From Gammaproteobacteria bacterium (lineage in GTDB: Bacteria > Pseudomonadota > Gammaproteobacteria > Eutrophobiales > Eutrophobiaceae), in the NCBI GenBank assembly GCA_004297165.1, contig SCUJ01000001.1, forward strand, positions 1-64,000: a stretch of DNA of 64,000 bases, read 5' to 3'. The position numbers and the translations under genes were made by a program. Positions 1 to 10,820 of the stretch are shown in pieces. Each line of letters begins with the position of its first letter. Positions within the stretch are counted from its first letter, which is position 1. The notes beneath the pieces were generated by a model. That model saw only the letters and a list, made by a program, of their open reading frames with translations, did not search any database and had not been told where the DNA came from.

Positions 1-130
1 GCCGGGGGATAACATCAAGCTGGTGGTGGAATTAATCAACCCGATTGCGATGGAGATTGGGTTGCGGTTTGCGATCCGGGAAGGCGGTCGCACCGTCGGC
101 GCCGGCGTCGTCGCAAAAATTATTGAGTAA
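1..130 (+). CDS. tuf: Elongation factor Tu, C-terminal fragment
   Basis: The frame beginning at base 2 reads [20 protein letters not shown] and ends GVVAKIIE-stop, which is the end of domain 3 of EF-Tu, the GTPase that delivers aminoacyl-tRNA to the ribosome. Only about 42 residues lie in the window; the rest is upstream. Its place directly before rpsJ matches the str-to-S10 junction of many proteobacteria. Confidence 0.95.
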   Translation, partial: PGDNIKLVVELINPIAMEIGLRFAIREGGRTVGAGVVAKIIE

Positions 131-132
131 TT

Positions 133-450
133 ATGATGGCAGAGAAACAGGTAATTCGTATCCGTCTCAAGGCTTTTGATCACAGGCTTATCGATCAATC
201 CACCCGCGAGATTGTGGAAACCGCGCAGCGTACCGGCGCGCAAATCAAGGGACCTATTCCTCTGCCGACCAAGAAGGAGAGGTACACAATATTAATCTCT
301 CCTCATGCCGACAAGGACGCCAGGGATCAGTACGAGATCCGGACGCACAAGCGGTTGCTGGATATCATCAATCCCACGGAAAAAACCGTGGATGCATTGA
401 TGAAGCTGGATCTCGCGGCGGGCGTCGATGTACAAATCAAGTTGAATTGA
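133..450 (+). CDS. rpsJ: 30S ribosomal protein S10
   Basis: 105 residues, the usual S10 length. [15 protein letters not shown] near the N-terminus is the family signature. S10 sits in the 30S head and is also the NusE antitermination factor. It starts 2 bp after the tuf stop, so it is probably read on the same transcript. Two adjacent ATG codons (133 and 136) are possible starts; the choice changes one residue. Confidence 0.97.
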   Translation: MMAEKQVIRIRLKAFDHRLIDQSTREIVETAQRTGAQIKGPIPLPTKKERYTILISPHADKDARDQYEIRTHKRLLDIINPTEKTVDALMKLDLAAGVDVQIKLN

Positions 451-508
451 AGACACTAGCGAAGTTGCTCTGGACAAGGTCTAGCGGAACATTATCAGGT
501 TAATCATT

Positions 509-1150
509 ATGTTTATTGGAATTGTTGGACGTAAATGCGGAATGACGCGGGTCTTCACGGAAGATGGCCAGTCGATCCCGGTTACGGTGATTGAAGCTGC
601 GCCAAACAAGATATTGCGCCTGAAGGATACCGAGCATGACGGTTACCGATCCGTGCAGGTCGCCTGGGGCAGCAAGCGCCGGAATCTGATCAACAAGCCC
701 GAGGCGGGCGTGCTGGCCAGCGGCGAGGTGGATTCCGCCGAAGGGTTGGTCGAATTTCGTTTGGGTGAAGGCGAGACCGCGAATTTGTCCGCCGGCAGCG
801 AAATCAAGGTGGATATATTCCAGCCTGGACAGCGTGTGGATGTCACCGGAACGAGTATCGGCAAGGGGTTTGCGGGCGTCATCAAACGGCACAACTTCAG
901 GCACCAGAGGAATTCCCACGGTAACTCGTTATCGCATCGCGCGCCGGGATCCATCGGTCAGAACCAGTTCCCGGCCAAGGTCATCAAGGGCAAGAGGATG
1001 GCGGGCCACATGGGTGATGTGAAGCGGACCGCGATGAATCTGGAAATTGTCCGCGTCGATGCGGATCGTAATTATCTGCTGGTAAAGGGCGCCGTGCCCG
1101 GCAGCAAGGGCGGCAAGGTTGTGGTCGTGCCTTCCGTCAAGGCGAAATAG
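509..1150 (+). CDS. rplC: 50S ribosomal protein L3
   Basis: 213 residues, typical for bacterial L3. It begins [16 protein letters not shown] and contains the conserved loop [14 protein letters not shown], which reaches toward the peptidyl-transferase centre. The glutamine in this loop (GSIGQ) is the residue methylated by PrmB in other bacteria. Second gene of the S10 cluster, after a 58-bp gap. Confidence 0.98.
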   Translation: MFIGIVGRKCGMTRVFTEDGQSIPVTVIEAAPNKILRLKDTEHDGYRSVQVAWGSKRRNLINKPEAGVLASGEVDSAEGLVEFRLGEGETANLSAGSEIKVDIFQPGQRVDVTGTSIGKGFAGVIKRHNFRHQRNSHGNSLSHRAPGSIGQNQFPAKVIKGKRMAGHMGDVKRTAMNLEIVRVDADRNYLLVKGAVPGSKGGKVVVVPSVKAK

Positions 1151-1161
1151 AGGTTGGTATC

Positions 1162-1779
1162 GTGGAACTGACAATACACAAGCCGGGCGCTGGCAAGCAG
1201 GGGACAATTAAAGTCTCCGATGCCGTCTTCGCCGTGGATTACAACGAGCCCTTGGTCCATCAGGTACTTACGGCTTTTATGGCGGGTTCCCGAGCGGGAA
1301 CGAAAGCGCAGAAGACCCGATCCGATGTCTCCGGGGGCGGACGCAAACCCTGGAAACAAAAAGGCACGGGCCGGGCACGCGCCGGTACAACCCGCAGCCC
1401 GCTCTGGCGCGGCGGCGGCGTCACATTCGCGGCCAGGAACAGGGATTTTACCCAAAAGGTCAACCGCAAGATGTATCAGGGGGCCATACGATCGATCCTG
1501 TCAGAGCTTGCCCGGCAGGAGCGCCTGCTGTGCATCGAGTCGTTTACCCTCGATTCCGCTAAAACGCGCGCGGCGCGGGACCTGTTGCTAGGCATGGGTC
1601 TGCGGGAGGCGCTTATCGTCACCGATGAGGTGACGGAGAACGCTTATCTCGCGATCCGGAATCTGCCTTATGTCGATCTGATCGATACCGCAGAAATCAA
1701 TCCCTATTGCCTGATCGGTTACGAGAAGGTCCTTCTGACCAAGGCCGCGGTGGAAAAAATGGAGGCGTGGTTGTCATGA
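1162..1779 (+). CDS. rplD: 50S ribosomal protein L4
   Basis: 205 residues starting at GTG (1162), preceded by a GAGGTTGG Shine-Dalgarno. The extended loop [19 protein letters not shown] around residue 60 lines the peptide exit tunnel and is diagnostic of L4. In enteric bacteria L4 also autoregulates this operon; no S10 leader hairpin is visible in the window, so that cannot be judged. The stop overlaps the rplW start (ATGA). Confidence 0.98.
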   Translation: MELTIHKPGAGKQGTIKVSDAVFAVDYNEPLVHQVLTAFMAGSRAGTKAQKTRSDVSGGGRKPWKQKGTGRARAGTTRSPLWRGGGVTFAARNRDFTQKVNRKMYQGAIRSILSELARQERLLCIESFTLDSAKTRAARDLLLGMGLREALIVTDEVTENAYLAIRNLPYVDLIDTAEINPYCLIGYEKVLLTKAAVEKMEAWLS

Positions 1780-2069
1780 ACAAGGAACGCTTGATGAAAA
1801 TCCTGCTCGAGCCGAGGGTCACCGAGAAGAGCACGTTGATCGGCGAGAAGCACCGGCAGTTCGTGTTCAAGGTGGTGAGCGACGCCAACAAGCCCGAGAT
1901 TAAACAGGCAGTGGAATTGATGTTCGAGGTTCAGGTCGATTCCGTGCGGGTTGTCACGGTGAAGGGAAAGAACAAGATATTCAAGCAAATTCGGGGACGT
2001 CGGCCGGGCTGGAAGAAGGCCTATGTCACGCTGAAACCCGGATTCGATATCGATTTCATGACCGCCTAA
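1776..2069 (+). CDS. rplW: 50S ribosomal protein L23
   Basis: 97 residues from the ATG at 1776, which overlaps the rplD stop by 4 bp. The frame is open further upstream to 1707, but the protein beginning [20 protein letters not shown] aligns with L23 only from 1776. L23 borders the tunnel exit and is the docking site for trigger factor and [19 protein letters not shown] is the conserved C-terminal segment. Confidence 0.97.
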   Translation: MNKERLMKILLEPRVTEKSTLIGEKHRQFVFKVVSDANKPEIKQAVELMFEVQVDSVRVVTVKGKNKIFKQIRGRRPGWKKAYVTLKPGFDIDFMTA

Positions 2070-2080
2070 GGAACATACAG

Positions 2081-2905
2081 ATGCCATTAGTCAAACCCAG
2101 ACCAACATCACCCGGCAGGCGGGGAGTGATCAAGGTTGTCAACCCGGACCTGCACAAGGGTGAACCCTTCGCCCCATTGCTGGAAAAGCAGCCGAAGAAC
2201 GCCGGCCGCAACAATGCCGGCAGGATCACCGTGCGGCACCGGGGCGGCGGTTCCAAACAACGTTACCGGGTCATCGATTTCAAGCGCGATAAAGACGGCA
2301 TCGCAGCGCGGGTCGAGCGCATCGAATACGATCCGAATCGCAGCGCACACATCGCTCTCGTGCTGTATGCGGATGGCGAACGGCGCTACATAATCGCCCC
2401 CAATGGGGTTGCCCGCGGCGCCGAATTGATGTCCGGAAATGACGCCGCCATCAAGAACGGCAATTGCCTCCCGCTGCGCCATATCCCCTTGGGTTCGACT
2501 GTGCATTGCGTCGAACTGAAGCCCGGTCGGGGCGCCCAGGTGGCCAGAAGCGCCGGGGCCGGCGTGCAGTTGGTCGCGCGCGAGAGCGGGCATGCCACCC
2601 TGCGGTTGCGTTCCGGCGAGATGCGCAAGGTCCCGGTGGATTGCCGCGCCACCCTGGGCGAGGTCTGCAACGCGGAACATTCGCTGGGGCAGTACGGCAA
2701 GGCCGGCGCCAAACGCTGGCGGGGCATCCGCCCGACCGTACGCGGCGTGGCGATGAATCCGGTCGATCATCCGCATGGTGGCGGCGAAGGCCGCACCTCC
2801 GGCGGACGGCATCCGGTCTCGCCGTGGGGCCTGCCGACCAAGGGCTACAAGACACGAACCAACAAGCGCACCAGCAACATGATTGTGCGCCGACGCAAGA
2901 GTTAA
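2081..2905 (+). CDS. rplB: 50S ribosomal protein L2
   Basis: 274 residues, standard length. The C-terminal segment [15 protein letters not shown] holds the conserved histidine close to the peptidyl-transferase centre. L2 is needed for subunit joining and peptide-bond formation. It lies between rplW and rpsS in the universal S10 order. Confidence 0.98.
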   Translation: MPLVKPRPTSPGRRGVIKVVNPDLHKGEPFAPLLEKQPKNAGRNNAGRITVRHRGGGSKQRYRVIDFKRDKDGIAARVERIEYDPNRSAHIALVLYADGERRYIIAPNGVARGAELMSGNDAAIKNGNCLPLRHIPLGSTVHCVELKPGRGAQVARSAGAGVQLVARESGHATLRLRSGEMRKVPVDCRATLGEVCNAEHSLGQYGKAGAKRWRGIRPTVRGVAMNPVDHPHGGGEGRTSGGRHPVSPWGLPTKGYKTRTNKRTSNMIVRRRKS

Positions 2906-2919
2906 CGGGAGAACTGCCT

Positions 2920-3189
2920 GTGCCACGTTCCATAAAGAAGGGTCCATTCGTTGATCACCATCTGATCGCCAAGGTTGCGGCGGCCAGGGCGGCCAATGAC
3001 AAACGGCCGATAAAGACCTGGTCCCGGCGATCGATGGTCCTTCCGGATATGGTGGGACTGACGATTGCGGTGCATAACGGCCGGGATCACATGCCGGTAT
3101 TCATCACCGAGAACATGGTCGGTCACAAGCTGGGAGAGTTTGCCCTGACCCGGACATTCCGGGGACATCAGGCGGACAAAAAGACTTAA
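2920..3189 (+). CDS. rpsS: 30S ribosomal protein S19
   Basis: 89 residues from GTG at 2920. Upstream GGGAG gives a well-spaced ribosome binding site. The protein begins [15 protein letters not shown] and carries [17 protein letters not shown] and [11 protein letters not shown], all S19 signatures. The frame is open well upstream inside rplB, but that extension is an rplB shadow. S19 pairs with S13 in the 30S head. Confidence 0.97.
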   Translation: MPRSIKKGPFVDHHLIAKVAAARAANDKRPIKTWSRRSMVLPDMVGLTIAVHNGRDHMPVFITENMVGHKLGEFALTRTFRGHQADKKT

Positions 3190-3212
3190 ACACGTAGAGG
3201 AACACGGATCCA

Positions 3213-3560
3213 ATGCCAACTTCGGCCAGACTGAAATATGCCCATAGCGCCCCGCAGAAGATGCGGCTGGTGGCGGATCAGATCCGGGGCAAGAGTGTCG
3301 ATCACGCCATGAGCATTCTGGCGTACAACACCAAGAAGGCAGCCGCCATTCTTCGCAAGGTCCTGGCCTCCGCGGTGGCGAATGCCGAACACAACGATGG
3401 CGCCGACATCGACGACCTCAAGGTGGTTTCAGTGATGGTGGATGAGGGGCCGGTGATGAAACGTCTGCAGGTCAGGGCGCGCGGCCGGGCGGATCGAATC
3501 ACCAAGCGTCTGAGTCATGTCACCGTAATCGTGGCGGAACGAGAAGAGAGAGTTAAATAA
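3213..3560 (+). CDS. rplV: 50S ribosomal protein L22
   Basis: 115 residues, normal for L22. The beta-hairpin region ending with [14 protein letters not shown]-like residues (near 90-100) reaches the tunnel constriction opposite L4. Order rpsS-rplV-rpsC is conserved, and the stop lies 2 bp before the rpsC start. Confidence 0.97.
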   Translation: MPTSARLKYAHSAPQKMRLVADQIRGKSVDHAMSILAYNTKKAAAILRKVLASAVANAEHNDGADIDDLKVVSVMVDEGPVMKRLQVRARGRADRITKRLSHVTVIVAEREERVK

Positions 3561-3562
3561 AT

Positions 3563-4246
3563 ATGGGTCAGAAGGTACATCCCGTCGGCATTCGGCTCGG
3601 CATCATCAAGGATTGGACTTCCACTTGGTATGCCGACAGCAAACACTATCCCGGCATGCTGTTAACAGACATGCAGGTGCGCAAACACTTGCGTGAAAAA
3701 CTCAGCGCGGCCTCGGTGAGCCGGATCCAGATCGAGCGACCTGCCAACAACGCCAGGGTGATCATCCATACCGCGCGGCCGGGGATCGTCATCGGCAAGA
3801 AGGGCGAGGATATCGAACGGCTCAGAATGGACATTTCCGCCATGATGGGCGTGCCGGCCCAGGTCAGCGTCGAGGAAATCCGCAAACCCGAACTCGACGC
3901 CTACTTGGTGGCCGAGAGCATCGCCCAGCAGATCCAGCGGCGCATCATGTTCCGAAGGGCCATGAAGCGGGCGGTGTCCAACACCCTGCGGCTGGGCGCG
4001 CTGGGTGTGAAAATTAATGTGAGTGGTCGTCTGAACGGCGCGGAAATCGCACGCTCGGAATGGTATCGCGAAGGCCGGGTGCCCCTGCATACCCTGCGGG
4101 CCGATATCGATTACGGTTTTGCCGAGGCGAATACCACCTACGGCGTGATTGGCATCAAGGTCTGGATCTTCAAGGGCGAGGTCTTCAAGAACGAACAGCC
4201 CGGCGAGAATGAAACGAGCGAACCGGCCCGGTCGCCAGCCTCCTGA
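3563..4246 (+). CDS. rpsC: 30S ribosomal protein S3
   Basis: 227 residues. It starts [14 protein letters not shown], has a type-II KH domain with [11 protein letters not shown] near residue 78-88, and the C-terminal S3 domain with [13 protein letters not shown]3 forms part of the mRNA entry channel. The last 15 or so residues are a variable acidic tail, as in other gammaproteobacteria. Confidence 0.98.
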   Translation: MGQKVHPVGIRLGIIKDWTSTWYADSKHYPGMLLTDMQVRKHLREKLSAASVSRIQIERPANNARVIIHTARPGIVIGKKGEDIERLRMDISAMMGVPAQVSVEEIRKPELDAYLVAESIAQQIQRRIMFRRAMKRAVSNTLRLGALGVKINVSGRLNGAEIARSEWYREGRVPLHTLRADIDYGFAEANTTYGVIGIKVWIFKGEVFKNEQPGENETSEPARSPAS

Positions 4247-4262
4247 TTAATGGTGGACTAAA

Positions 4263-4676
4263 GTGTTACAGCCAAAAAGAACGAAATTCAGAAAGCAGTC
4301 GAAAGGCCGGAACCGCGGTCTGGCGACTACCGGCAACAAGGTCAGTTTCGGCGAATACGGACTGAAGGCAGTCGCGAGTGGGCGGTTGACCGCCCGCCAG
4401 ATCGAGGCGGCGCGGCGGACAATCACGCGTTCGGTAAAACGCGGCGGCAAACTCTGGATCCGCATCTTCCCGGACAAGCCGGTGACCACCAAGCCGCTGG
4501 AAGTCCGGCAGGGCAAGGGCAAGGGCAATGTCGAATACTGGGTGTCCCTGATCCAGCCTGGCAAGGTGCTGTACGAGATCGAAGGCATCTCGGAGGAGCA
4601 GGCGCGTGAGGCATTCACCCTGGCGGCGGCCAAGCTGCCGATAAAAACCACATTTGTCAGCAGGAAGGTGCTCTGA
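4263..4676 (+). CDS. rplP: 50S ribosomal protein L16
   Basis: 137 residues, starting at GTG (4263) and reading [19 protein letters not shown]. The segment [17 protein letters not shown] is conserved in L16, which contacts A-site tRNA. The stop overlaps the rpmC start by one base (TGATG), consistent with translational coupling. Confidence 0.98.
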   Translation: MLQPKRTKFRKQSKGRNRGLATTGNKVSFGEYGLKAVASGRLTARQIEAARRTITRSVKRGGKLWIRIFPDKPVTTKPLEVRQGKGKGNVEYWVSLIQPGKVLYEIEGISEEQAREAFTLAAAKLPIKTTFVSRKVL

Positions 4677-4879
4677 TGTTGAAAGCTGCCGAATTGAGAC
4701 AGAAGGCCCCCGATCAATTGGATACGATGCTGCTCGATCTGTTGCGGGAACAATTCAATCTCCGGATGCAGAGCGGGACGGGGCAAATGACCCGTCCCAG
4801 CAGAATGCGCTCCGTGAAACGCGATATCGCCCGCGTCAAAACCGTTTTGCGCGAAATTCAGCTGGGTAAGAAGTCATGA
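4676..4879 (+). CDS. rpmC: 50S ribosomal protein L29
   Basis: 67 residues, helical hairpin protein. [17 protein letters not shown] near the C-terminus is the L29 signature. It overlaps rplP by one base and rpsQ by four bases, so three cistrons are tightly coupled. L29 sits beside L23 at the tunnel exit. Confidence 0.97.
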   Translation: MLKAAELRQKAPDQLDTMLLDLLREQFNLRMQSGTGQMTRPSRMRSVKRDIARVKTVLREIQLGKKS

Positions 4880-5142
4880 ACGAGAAGCAGAAGAAAAGCA
4901 AGACGCTGACCGGCATTGTGGTGGGCAACAAGATGGACAAGACCATCAACGTCAGGATCGAGCGGACCGTGCAACATCCGTTATACGAAAAGATCTTGAA
5001 ACGCACGACGAAGATCCTGGCGCATGACGAGAACAACGAATGCAACGAGGGTGACGAGGTGATAATCGAATCATCCCGGCCCATGTCCAAGCGGAAATCC
5101 TGGGCGCTGCAAAAAATTGTCAATCGGGCGCAGAAGGTCTAA
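4876..5142 (+). CDS. rpsQ: 30S ribosomal protein S17
   Basis: 88 residues, starting in the ATGA overlap with rpm[21 protein letters not shown] and the C-terminal [12 protein letters not shown] are typical of S17, an OB-fold primary binder of the 16S 5' domain. Position between rpmC and rplN is the standard one. Confidence 0.97.
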   Translation: MNEKQKKSKTLTGIVVGNKMDKTINVRIERTVQHPLYEKILKRTTKILAHDENNECNEGDEVIIESSRPMSKRKSWALQKIVNRAQKV

Positions 5143-5187
5143 TTGAAAACGCGAATACGATTCAGGTAGCGACCGGAGAAAGATTAC

Positions 5188-5556
5188 ATGATTCAGATGG
5201 AGACGATGCTGGATGCCGCCGACAACAGCGGAGCGCGCCGGTTGATGTGTGTGAAGGTGCTGGGCGGTTCCAAGCGCCGCTATGCGAATATCGGCGACAT
5301 CATCAAGGTCACCGTGAAGGAAGCCATACCGAGAGGTAAGGTGAACAAGGGCGAGTTGTTCAACGCCGTGGTCGTGCGCACCAGGAAAGGCGTGCGCCGG
5401 CCCGATGGCTCTTTGATCCGCTTCGACAGCAACGCCGCCGTGCTGTTGAACAACCAGATGCAGCCGATTGGGACCCGCATTTTTGGGCCGGTAACCCGGG
5501 AACTGCGCAGCGAACGCTTCATGAAGATCATCTCCCTCGCGCCGGAAGTGATCTGA
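5188..5556 (+). CDS. rplN: 50S ribosomal protein L14
   Basis: 122 residues, the canonical length. It begins [20 protein letters not shown] and ends with the conserved [13 protein letters not shown]14 lies at the subunit interface and is the binding site of the silencing factor RsfS. A GGAGAAAG ribosome binding site precedes the ATG. First gene of the spc segment. Confidence 0.98.
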   Translation: MIQMETMLDAADNSGARRLMCVKVLGGSKRRYANIGDIIKVTVKEAIPRGKVNKGELFNAVVVRTRKGVRRPDGSLIRFDSNAAVLLNNQMQPIGTRIFGPVTRELRSERFMKIISLAPEVI

Positions 5557-5586
5557 GACATATACCTGAGTAACACCGGAAATCTT

Positions 5587-5904
5587 ATGAAAATACGCAA
5601 AGGCGATGAAGTTGTAGTGCTGACGGGCAGGAACAAGTCCAAGAAGGGGACCGTGCTGCGCGTGCTGAAGGAGCAGAACAAATTGATTGTCGAAAACGTC
5701 AACATGGCGAAACGGCATACCAGGGGCAACCCGAAGACTGGCGCGCCGGGCGGCATCATCGAAAAGGAAACGCCGATTCATGTTTCCAATGTCGCCTTGT
5801 TCAATCCGGTCACCAGCAAGCCGGATCGGGTGGGTTACCGGAAACTGGAAGATAGCCGCAAGGTGCGGTATTTCAAGTCGAACAAGGAAGTAGTGGATAT
5901 TTAA
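5587..5904 (+). CDS. rplX: 50S ribosomal protein L24
   Basis: 105 residues with an N-terminal KOW motif ([20 protein letters not shown], residues 2-21). L24 is an assembly initiator for the 50S subunit, bound near the tunnel exit. The [15 protein letters not shown] segment is conserved. Gap of 30 bp after rplN. Confidence 0.97.
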   Translation: MKIRKGDEVVVLTGRNKSKKGTVLRVLKEQNKLIVENVNMAKRHTRGNPKTGAPGGIIEKETPIHVSNVALFNPVTSKPDRVGYRKLEDSRKVRYFKSNKEVVDI

Positions 5905-5932
5905 GAGAGCAATCAGCGGGCTTTATACCTAT

Positions 5933-6472
5933 ATGGCAAGGTTACAGGAATTTTACAAGCAGACTGTGGTCGGTCAGTTGACCAAGCAGTTTGGCTACAC
6001 GACGCCGATGCAGGTGCCGAGAATCACCAAGGTGACGATCAACATGGGCGTCGGCGAGGCGGTTGCGGATCGCAAACTCATCGAGCATGCGCTCAGCGAC
6101 ATGGTAAAGATCGCCGGGCAAAAACCGGTCGTCACCAAAGCGCGTAAATCCGTGTCCAATTTCAAGGTGCGGGAAGGCTGGCCGATCGGCTGCATGGTCA
6201 CCCTGCGGCGCGAACGGATGTATGAATTTTTGGATCGGCTCATCAGCATCGCCATTCCCCGGATCCGGGATTTTCGCGGCTTGAGTCCGCGATCCTTCGA
6301 TGGGCGCGGGAATTACACGCTTGGCATAAAGGAACAAATTATTTTCCCCGAGATCGATTACGACAAGATCGACAAGATCCGCGGGCTCGATATCACCATC
6401 ACAACAACCGCACGATCGGATGAGGAAGCCAAGGCGCTGTTGCTGGCTTTCAATTTCCCGATCAGAACCTGA
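5933..6472 (+). CDS. rplE: 50S ribosomal protein L5
   Basis: 179 residues, usual for L5. Signatures include [16 protein letters not shown], the [19 protein letters not shown] loop and [20 protein letters not shown]5 binds 5S rRNA and forms an intersubunit bridge with S13. Order rplX-rplE-rpsN is conserved. Confidence 0.98.
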   Translation: MARLQEFYKQTVVGQLTKQFGYTTPMQVPRITKVTINMGVGEAVADRKLIEHALSDMVKIAGQKPVVTKARKSVSNFKVREGWPIGCMVTLRRERMYEFLDRLISIAIPRIRDFRGLSPRSFDGRGNYTLGIKEQIIFPEIDYDKIDKIRGLDITITTTARSDEEAKALLLAFNFPIRT

Positions 6473-6484
6473 GGATTACGCGCT

Positions 6485-6790
6485 GTGGCCAAGACTTGCA
6501 TGGTTAACCGGGAACAAAAGCGCGCCAGGCTGGTGAAAAAATTCGCCGCCAAACGCCGGCAACTCAAGGAAACGATTGTGAACTTGTCGCTAAGCGAGGA
6601 AGAGCGCAACGAGGCCCGCATCCGGCTGAACAAGATGCCGCGGGATTCGAGCCGCTCGCGCATGCGCAACCGCTGCAAAATCACCGGTCGTCCGCACGGT
6701 TTCTACCGGAAGTTCGGCCTGGCGCGCAACAAGCTGCGGGAAGCGGCCATGCGGGGCGATGTCCCCGGACTGGTCAAGGCCAGCTGGTAA
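6485..6790 (+). CDS. rpsN: 30S ribosomal protein S14, zinc-free long form
   Basis: 101 residues starting at GTG (6485), preceded by GAGGA. The C-terminal block [20 protein letters not shown] is diagnostic. There is no pair of CxxC motifs, so this is the long zinc-independent type also found in E. coli. S14 acts late in 30S head assembly. Confidence 0.97.
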   Translation: MAKTCMVNREQKRARLVKKFAAKRRQLKETIVNLSLSEEERNEARIRLNKMPRDSSRSRMRNRCKITGRPHGFYRKFGLARNKLREAAMRGDVPGLVKASW

Positions 6791-6834
6791 TTACAGGAAC
6801 CGACCACTAACCGTAGCTTGGAATAGCAAAAAGT

Positions 6835-7230
6835 ATGAGTCTACAAGATCCGATTTCCGACATGCTGAACAGGATTCGCAACGGCCAGGCCCGGGCCAGG
6901 AAGGAGGTTGCCATGCCTTCCTCCAAGCTCAAGGTCGCCCTCGCCTCAATCCTCAAGGAGGAGGGATATATCGGCGATTTCCTGGTGCGAGAGGCCGGGG
7001 CCAAGCGGACCCTGCACATCGAACTCAAGTATTTCAATGGCAAACCGGTCATCGAAACCCTGCAACGCTACAGCCGTCCGGGCCTGCGCAGGTATCGCAC
7101 AAAAACCGGTCTGCCGAAGGTCCTGGGAGGTTTGGGAACGACGATAGTTTCCACCTCCAAGGGGATCATGACGGATCGTACCGCCCGCCAAAGCGGCGTC
7201 GGCGGCGAAGTCCTGTGTTTCGTGGCCTGA
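6835..7230 (+). CDS. rpsH: 30S ribosomal protein S8
   Basis: 131 residues. [18 protein letters not shown] at the start and [20 protein letters not shown] at the end are the S8 signatures. In enteric bacteria S8 is the translational repressor of the spc operon by binding mRNA near rplE; no claim is made for such a site here. Confidence 0.98.
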   Translation: MSLQDPISDMLNRIRNGQARARKEVAMPSSKLKVALASILKEEGYIGDFLVREAGAKRTLHIELKYFNGKPVIETLQRYSRPGLRRYRTKTGLPKVLGGLGTTIVSTSKGIMTDRTARQSGVGGEVLCFVA

Positions 7231-7243
7231 TGGAAAACTCATA

Positions 7244-7777
7244 ATGTCTAGAATTGCCAGCAAACCAGTAACCATACCCGACAACGTCTCGGTCGACGTT
7301 ACCGGCAGCACGGTAACGGTGAAGGGGAAGCAGGGCGCGCTCACGCATGAAGTCCATCCCCTGGTCAGCCTGACGAAGGAAGACAAGATTCTGAAGTTTG
7401 CCGCCAGACAGCGGACCAAGCCCGCACGGGCGATGGCTGGCACCACCCGGGCCCTGTTACAGAATATCGTCAAGGGAGTTTCGGATGGCTTCGAACGCAA
7501 ACTCCAGATCATCGGCGTCGGTTACCGCGCCCAGGTGGAAGGACGCAAATTGAATCTGACCCTCGGGTTCTCGCACCCGGTTGCCTTCGAGATCCCGGAA
7601 GGGATAAAGATCGAGACGCCGACCCAGACGGAGATAGTCATCAAGGGCATTGACAAGCAACAGGTCGGACAGGTGGCGGCAAATATACGCGCCTACCGGC
7701 CGCCCGAACCCTACAAGGGCAAGGGCGTGCGTTACGCAGACGAACATGTCATCCGTAAGGAAGCCAAGAAGACCTAA
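7244..7777 (+). CDS. rplF: 50S ribosomal protein L6
   Basis: 177 residues made of two repeated alpha/beta domains. [17 protein letters not shown] opens the protein, and the C-terminal [14 protein letters not shown] is the binding loop near the sarcin-ricin region. It sits between rpsH and rplR as expected, with 2 bp to rplR. Confidence 0.98.
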   Translation: MSRIASKPVTIPDNVSVDVTGSTVTVKGKQGALTHEVHPLVSLTKEDKILKFAARQRTKPARAMAGTTRALLQNIVKGVSDGFERKLQIIGVGYRAQVEGRKLNLTLGFSHPVAFEIPEGIKIETPTQTEIVIKGIDKQQVGQVAANIRAYRPPEPYKGKGVRYADEHVIRKEAKKT

Positions 7778-7779
7778 CC

Positions 7780-8133
7780 ATGAAAAAGAAAGAATCGAGA
7801 CAGCGGCGAGCCAGGAAAACCCGGGCCAGAATCAGGCTCCAGGGGATCAACCGCCTGTGCATCCACCGCACTCCCAGACATATCTATGCGCAGGTCATCG
7901 CGCCCAACGGTTCCGAGGTGCTGGCCGCGGCCTCCACGCTCGATAAGGAAATCAGAACCAGCGTCAAGTACAGCGGCAATATCGCCGCGGCCGCGGCGGT
8001 GGGCAAGCTCATCGCGCAGCGTGCCCTCGAGGCGGGCATTGCCAATCTGGCCTTCGATCGCTCGGGTTTCAAATACCATGGCCGGGTCAAGGCGCTGGCT
8101 GACGCTGCCCGTGAAAACGGCCTGTCGATTTAG
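7780..8133 (+). CDS. rplR: 50S ribosomal protein L18
   Basis: 117 residues with a basic N-terminus ([17 protein letters not shown]) followed by the L18 core: [15 protein letters not shown] and [21 protein letters not shown]18 is a 5S rRNA binding protein of the central protuberance. Confidence 0.97.
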   Translation: MKKKESRQRRARKTRARIRLQGINRLCIHRTPRHIYAQVIAPNGSEVLAAASTLDKEIRTSVKYSGNIAAAAAVGKLIAQRALEAGIANLAFDRSGFKYHGRVKALADAARENGLSI

Positions 8134-8147
8134 AGGTTGAGAAGATT

Positions 8148-8654
8148 ATGGCGATAAACGAATCGATTACCGGAAACGAGGACCTGCTCGAGAAGCTGGT
8201 CGCGGTCAACCGGGTTGCCAAGGTGGTCAAGGGCGGCCGGATTTTCGGTTTCACCGCCCTCACTGTCGTGGGGGATGGCAACGGCAAGGTGGGTTTCGGC
8301 CGGGGCAAGGCGCGGGAAGTACCGGCCGCGATCCAGAAGGCCATGGAAAAGGCGCGACAGAACATGGTCTCCATACCGCTGAACGGCGACACCTTGCATT
8401 ACACCATCAACGCCGAACACGGCGCCGCTAAGGTGCATATGCAGCCTGCCTCGGAAGGTACGGGCATCATCGCCGGCGGTGCGATGCGCGCCGTATTCGA
8501 GGTGGTTGGGATTCGCAACGTCCTCGCGAAATCCATTGGCTCGACCAATCCGGTCAATGTGGTGCGGGCCACGGTCAAAGGATTGATGGCAATGACCTCG
8601 CCCGAACTGATCGCCGCCAAACGCGGTAAAAAACTAGAAGAGATAACGGGCTGA
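8148..8654 (+). CDS. rpsE: 30S ribosomal protein S5
   Basis: 168 residues. The double-stranded-RNA-binding-like N-terminal domain shows [20 protein letters not shown], followed by [18 protein letters not shown]. The C-terminal half has [20 protein letters not shown]5 shapes the mRNA entry side and influences decoding accuracy. Confidence 0.98.
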   Translation: MAINESITGNEDLLEKLVAVNRVAKVVKGGRIFGFTALTVVGDGNGKVGFGRGKAREVPAAIQKAMEKARQNMVSIPLNGDTLHYTINAEHGAAKVHMQPASEGTGIIAGGAMRAVFEVVGIRNVLAKSIGSTNPVNVVRATVKGLMAMTSPELIAAKRGKKLEEITG

Positions 8655-8656
8655 CC

Positions 8657-8848
8657 ATGACAACCCCCAAAAAGAATATCAAGGTGACGCTAAAGCGCAG
8701 CACCTTTGGAAGATTGAAGAATCACCGGGCCTGCGTTACCGGTCTTGGACTGCGCCGCATCAACAGCTGCGCGGTGTTGCAGGATACGCCCGAGGTTCGG
8801 GGAATGATTAACAAGGTGGCCTACCTGCTGGCCGTGGAGGAAGTTTGA
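8657..8848 (+). CDS. rpmD: 50S ribosomal protein L30
   Basis: 63 residues, the size of bacterial L30. Conserved features are [17 protein letters not shown] and [20 protein letters not shown]. It starts 2 bp after rpsE and its stop (8846-8848) lies 2 bp before the rplO ATG. Confidence 0.96.
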   Translation: MTTPKKNIKVTLKRSTFGRLKNHRACVTGLGLRRINSCAVLQDTPEVRGMINKVAYLLAVEEV

Positions 8849-8850
8849 GC

Positions 8851-9285
8851 ATGCGACTGAACACGCTAAAACCTGCGGTGGGTTCGAAACCCGCACGTCG
8901 TCGCGTCGGCCGGGGTATTGGTTCCGGCGCCGGCAAGACCGCCGGACGCGGGCACAAGGGTCAGAAGGCGCGGGCCGGCGGGTTCCACAAGGTGGGATTC
9001 GAGGGTGGTCAGATGCCCATGCAGCGGCGGCTGCCGAAGCTCGGGTTCAATTCCGCCCTGTCCCGGACCACGGCCGAGGTCCGCCTCAGCGAGATCGACA
9101 AACTGGGCGGCGAAGTCATCGATTTGGGCGCGTTGAAAACAGGCAATGTCATTAACAAGGGCATCCTGCGCGCCAAGATCATCAAATCAGGCGCCATCAA
9201 CCGGGCGGTCACCATCAAGGGGATCGGCGTGACCAAGGGCGCACGCGCGGCAATCGAGGCGGCCGGAGGCAAGGTCGAGGAATAA
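8851..9285 (+). CDS. rplO: 50S ribosomal protein L15
   Basis: 144 residues from ATG 8851. An in-frame TTG at 8845 is possible, but the protein aligning with L15 begins [20 protein letters not shown] and GAGGA lies 7-10 bp upstream of the ATG. The glycine/arginine-rich segment [20 protein letters not shown] is the L15 signature. L15 is a late assembly protein of the 50S core. Confidence 0.96.
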   Translation: MRLNTLKPAVGSKPARRRVGRGIGSGAGKTAGRGHKGQKARAGGFHKVGFEGGQMPMQRRLPKLGFNSALSRTTAEVRLSEIDKLGGEVIDLGALKTGNVINKGILRAKIIKSGAINRAVTIKGIGVTKGARAAIEAAGGKVEE

Positions 9286-9286
9286 C

Positions 9287-10627
9287 ATGGCGGCATCGGG
9301 CGCAACAATGAAGAATCTCGCGGGACTGGGCAAGGTGACCGAGCTCAGGCAGAGATTCCTGTTTCTGATCTTTGCGTTGTTCGTGTTTCGCATCTGTTCG
9401 TTCATCCCCGTACCTGGGGTTAACCCCGTGGCGCTCGCCGAGATGTTCGAACAGCAGACCGGCACAATTCTCGACATGTTCAACATGTTTTCCGGCGGGG
9501 CGCTGGAACGCTTTTCCGTTGTGGCGCTCGGCATCATGCCGTACATCTCCGCGTCGATTATCATTCAGATGCTGTCTTTTATCGATCCCCGGCTGAAACA
9601 GTTGCGCAAGGAAGGCGAGATCGGCCGCCGCAAGATAACCAAGTACACGCGCTATGGCACGGTGCTGCTTGCGACATTCCAGGCGACGGGCGTCTCCATT
9701 GCCCTCGAAGGCCAATCGGCGGCCGGGATGTCCGTGGTGCTGGATCCCGGACTGGGATTCCGGATCATCGCCGTAGCCAGCCTGGTTACGGGCACCCTGT
9801 TCCTCATGTGGCTTGGCGAGCAGATCACGGAACGCGGCATCGGCAACGGGATCTCGATGTTAATCTTCGCGGGAATTGTCGCGGGTCTGCCGGCCGCCAT
9901 TGGCGGCACCCTGGAGCTTGCTAGGACCGGGGAGATGAATGTCCTCCTGGTGTTCATACTTCTGGCCATCGCGGTGGCGGTGACCGGTTTCGTCATATTT
10001 GTGGAACGCGGTCAACGCCGGATAACAATAAATTACGCCAAGCGTCAGGTTGGCCGGAAGATGTATGCCGGACAATCCAGTCACCTGCCCCTCAAACTCA
10101 ATATGTCGGGCGTGATTCCGCCGATCTTCGCCTCCAGCATCATTCTTTTTCCAGCCACCCTGGCCGGCTGGTTCGGCACGAACGAGAATATGAGGTGGCT
10201 GCAGGATCTGGCCTCATCGATTTCTCCGGGTCAGCCGCTTTATGTGCTGCTCTATGCCGCCGGCATCATCTTTTTCTGTTTTTTCTATACGGCCATCGTA
10301 TTCGATCCGAAGGAAACCGCCGACAACCTGAAAAAATCTGGCGCGTTCATTCCCGGGATGCGTCCGGGCGAGCAGACTGCCGCGTATCTCGACTCAGTCT
10401 TGACCAAGCTCACGCTCACGGGCGCCGTGTATATCTCATTCGTCTGTCTGCTGCCGGAGTTTCTGATCCTGAAGTTCAATGTGCCGTTCTATTTCGGCGG
10501 TACGTCGCTGCTGATCATCGTGGTGGTGGTGATGGATTTCGCAGCGCAATGTCAGGCCCATCTGATGTCGCATCAGTATGAGGGGTTGTTGAAAAAGGCC
10601 AATCTCAAGGGCTACAGCCGCCGGTAG
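9287..10627 (+). CDS. secY: Preprotein translocase subunit SecY
   Basis: 446 residues with ten hydrophobic segments, the size and topology of bacterial SecY, the channel of the SecYEG translocon in the inner membrane. Recognisable blocks are [16 protein letters not shown] in the plug/TM1 region, [11 protein letters not shown] in TM2, and [16 protein letters not shown]. It begins one base after the rplO stop codon, as in the classical spc operon. Confidence 0.98.
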   Translation: MAASGATMKNLAGLGKVTELRQRFLFLIFALFVFRICSFIPVPGVNPVALAEMFEQQTGTILDMFNMFSGGALERFSVVALGIMPYISASIIIQMLSFIDPRLKQLRKEGEIGRRKITKYTRYGTVLLATFQATGVSIALEGQSAAGMSVVLDPGLGFRIIAVASLVTGTLFLMWLGEQITERGIGNGISMLIFAGIVAGLPAAIGGTLELARTGEMNVLLVFILLAIAVAVTGFVIFVERGQRRITINYAKRQVGRKMYAGQSSHLPLKLNMSGVIPPIFASSIILFPATLAGWFGTNENMRWLQDLASSISPGQPLYVLLYAAGIIFFCFFYTAIVFDPKETADNLKKSGAFIPGMRPGEQTAAYLDSVLTKLTLTGAVYISFVCLLPEFLILKFNVPFYFGGTSLLIIVVVVMDFAAQCQAHLMSHQYEGLLKKANLKGYSRR

Positions 10628-10669
10628 GCGAAGGGCTGACCTCAAGGCAGCAAGACCAGGAGAAATGTA

Positions 10670-10786
10670 ATGAAAGTCAGGGCATCAGTTAAGAAATTTT
10701 GCAGGAATTGCCGCGTGATCAGACGCAAGAATGTCGTGCGCGTAATCTGCAGCAGCAACCCAAAGCATAAGCAGCGCCAAGGCTGA
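10670..10786 (+). CDS. rpmJ: 50S ribosomal protein L36, zinc-binding type
   Basis: 38 residues. It reads [20 protein letters not shown] and ends NPKHKQRQG. The CxxC pair (Cys11, Cys14), Cys27 and His33 form the zinc ribbon of the C-plus L36 type. AGGAG lies about 7 bp upstream of the ATG. The gene is short enough to be lost in routine calling; position between secY and rpsM is the standard one. Confidence 0.96.
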   Translation: MKVRASVKKFCRNCRVIRRKNVVRVICSSNPKHKQRQG

Positions 10787-10820
10787 GAAACCGGGTGCAA
10801 AACAGGAGAATCCCAAACCC

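Noticed and set aside
1707-1775. N-terminal extension of rplW
   Set aside because: The extra residues are encoded within rplD in another frame and have no L23 similarity.
8845-8850. TTG start for rplO
   Set aside because: The ATG at 8851 gives the family N-terminus and is better placed relative to the GAGGA site.
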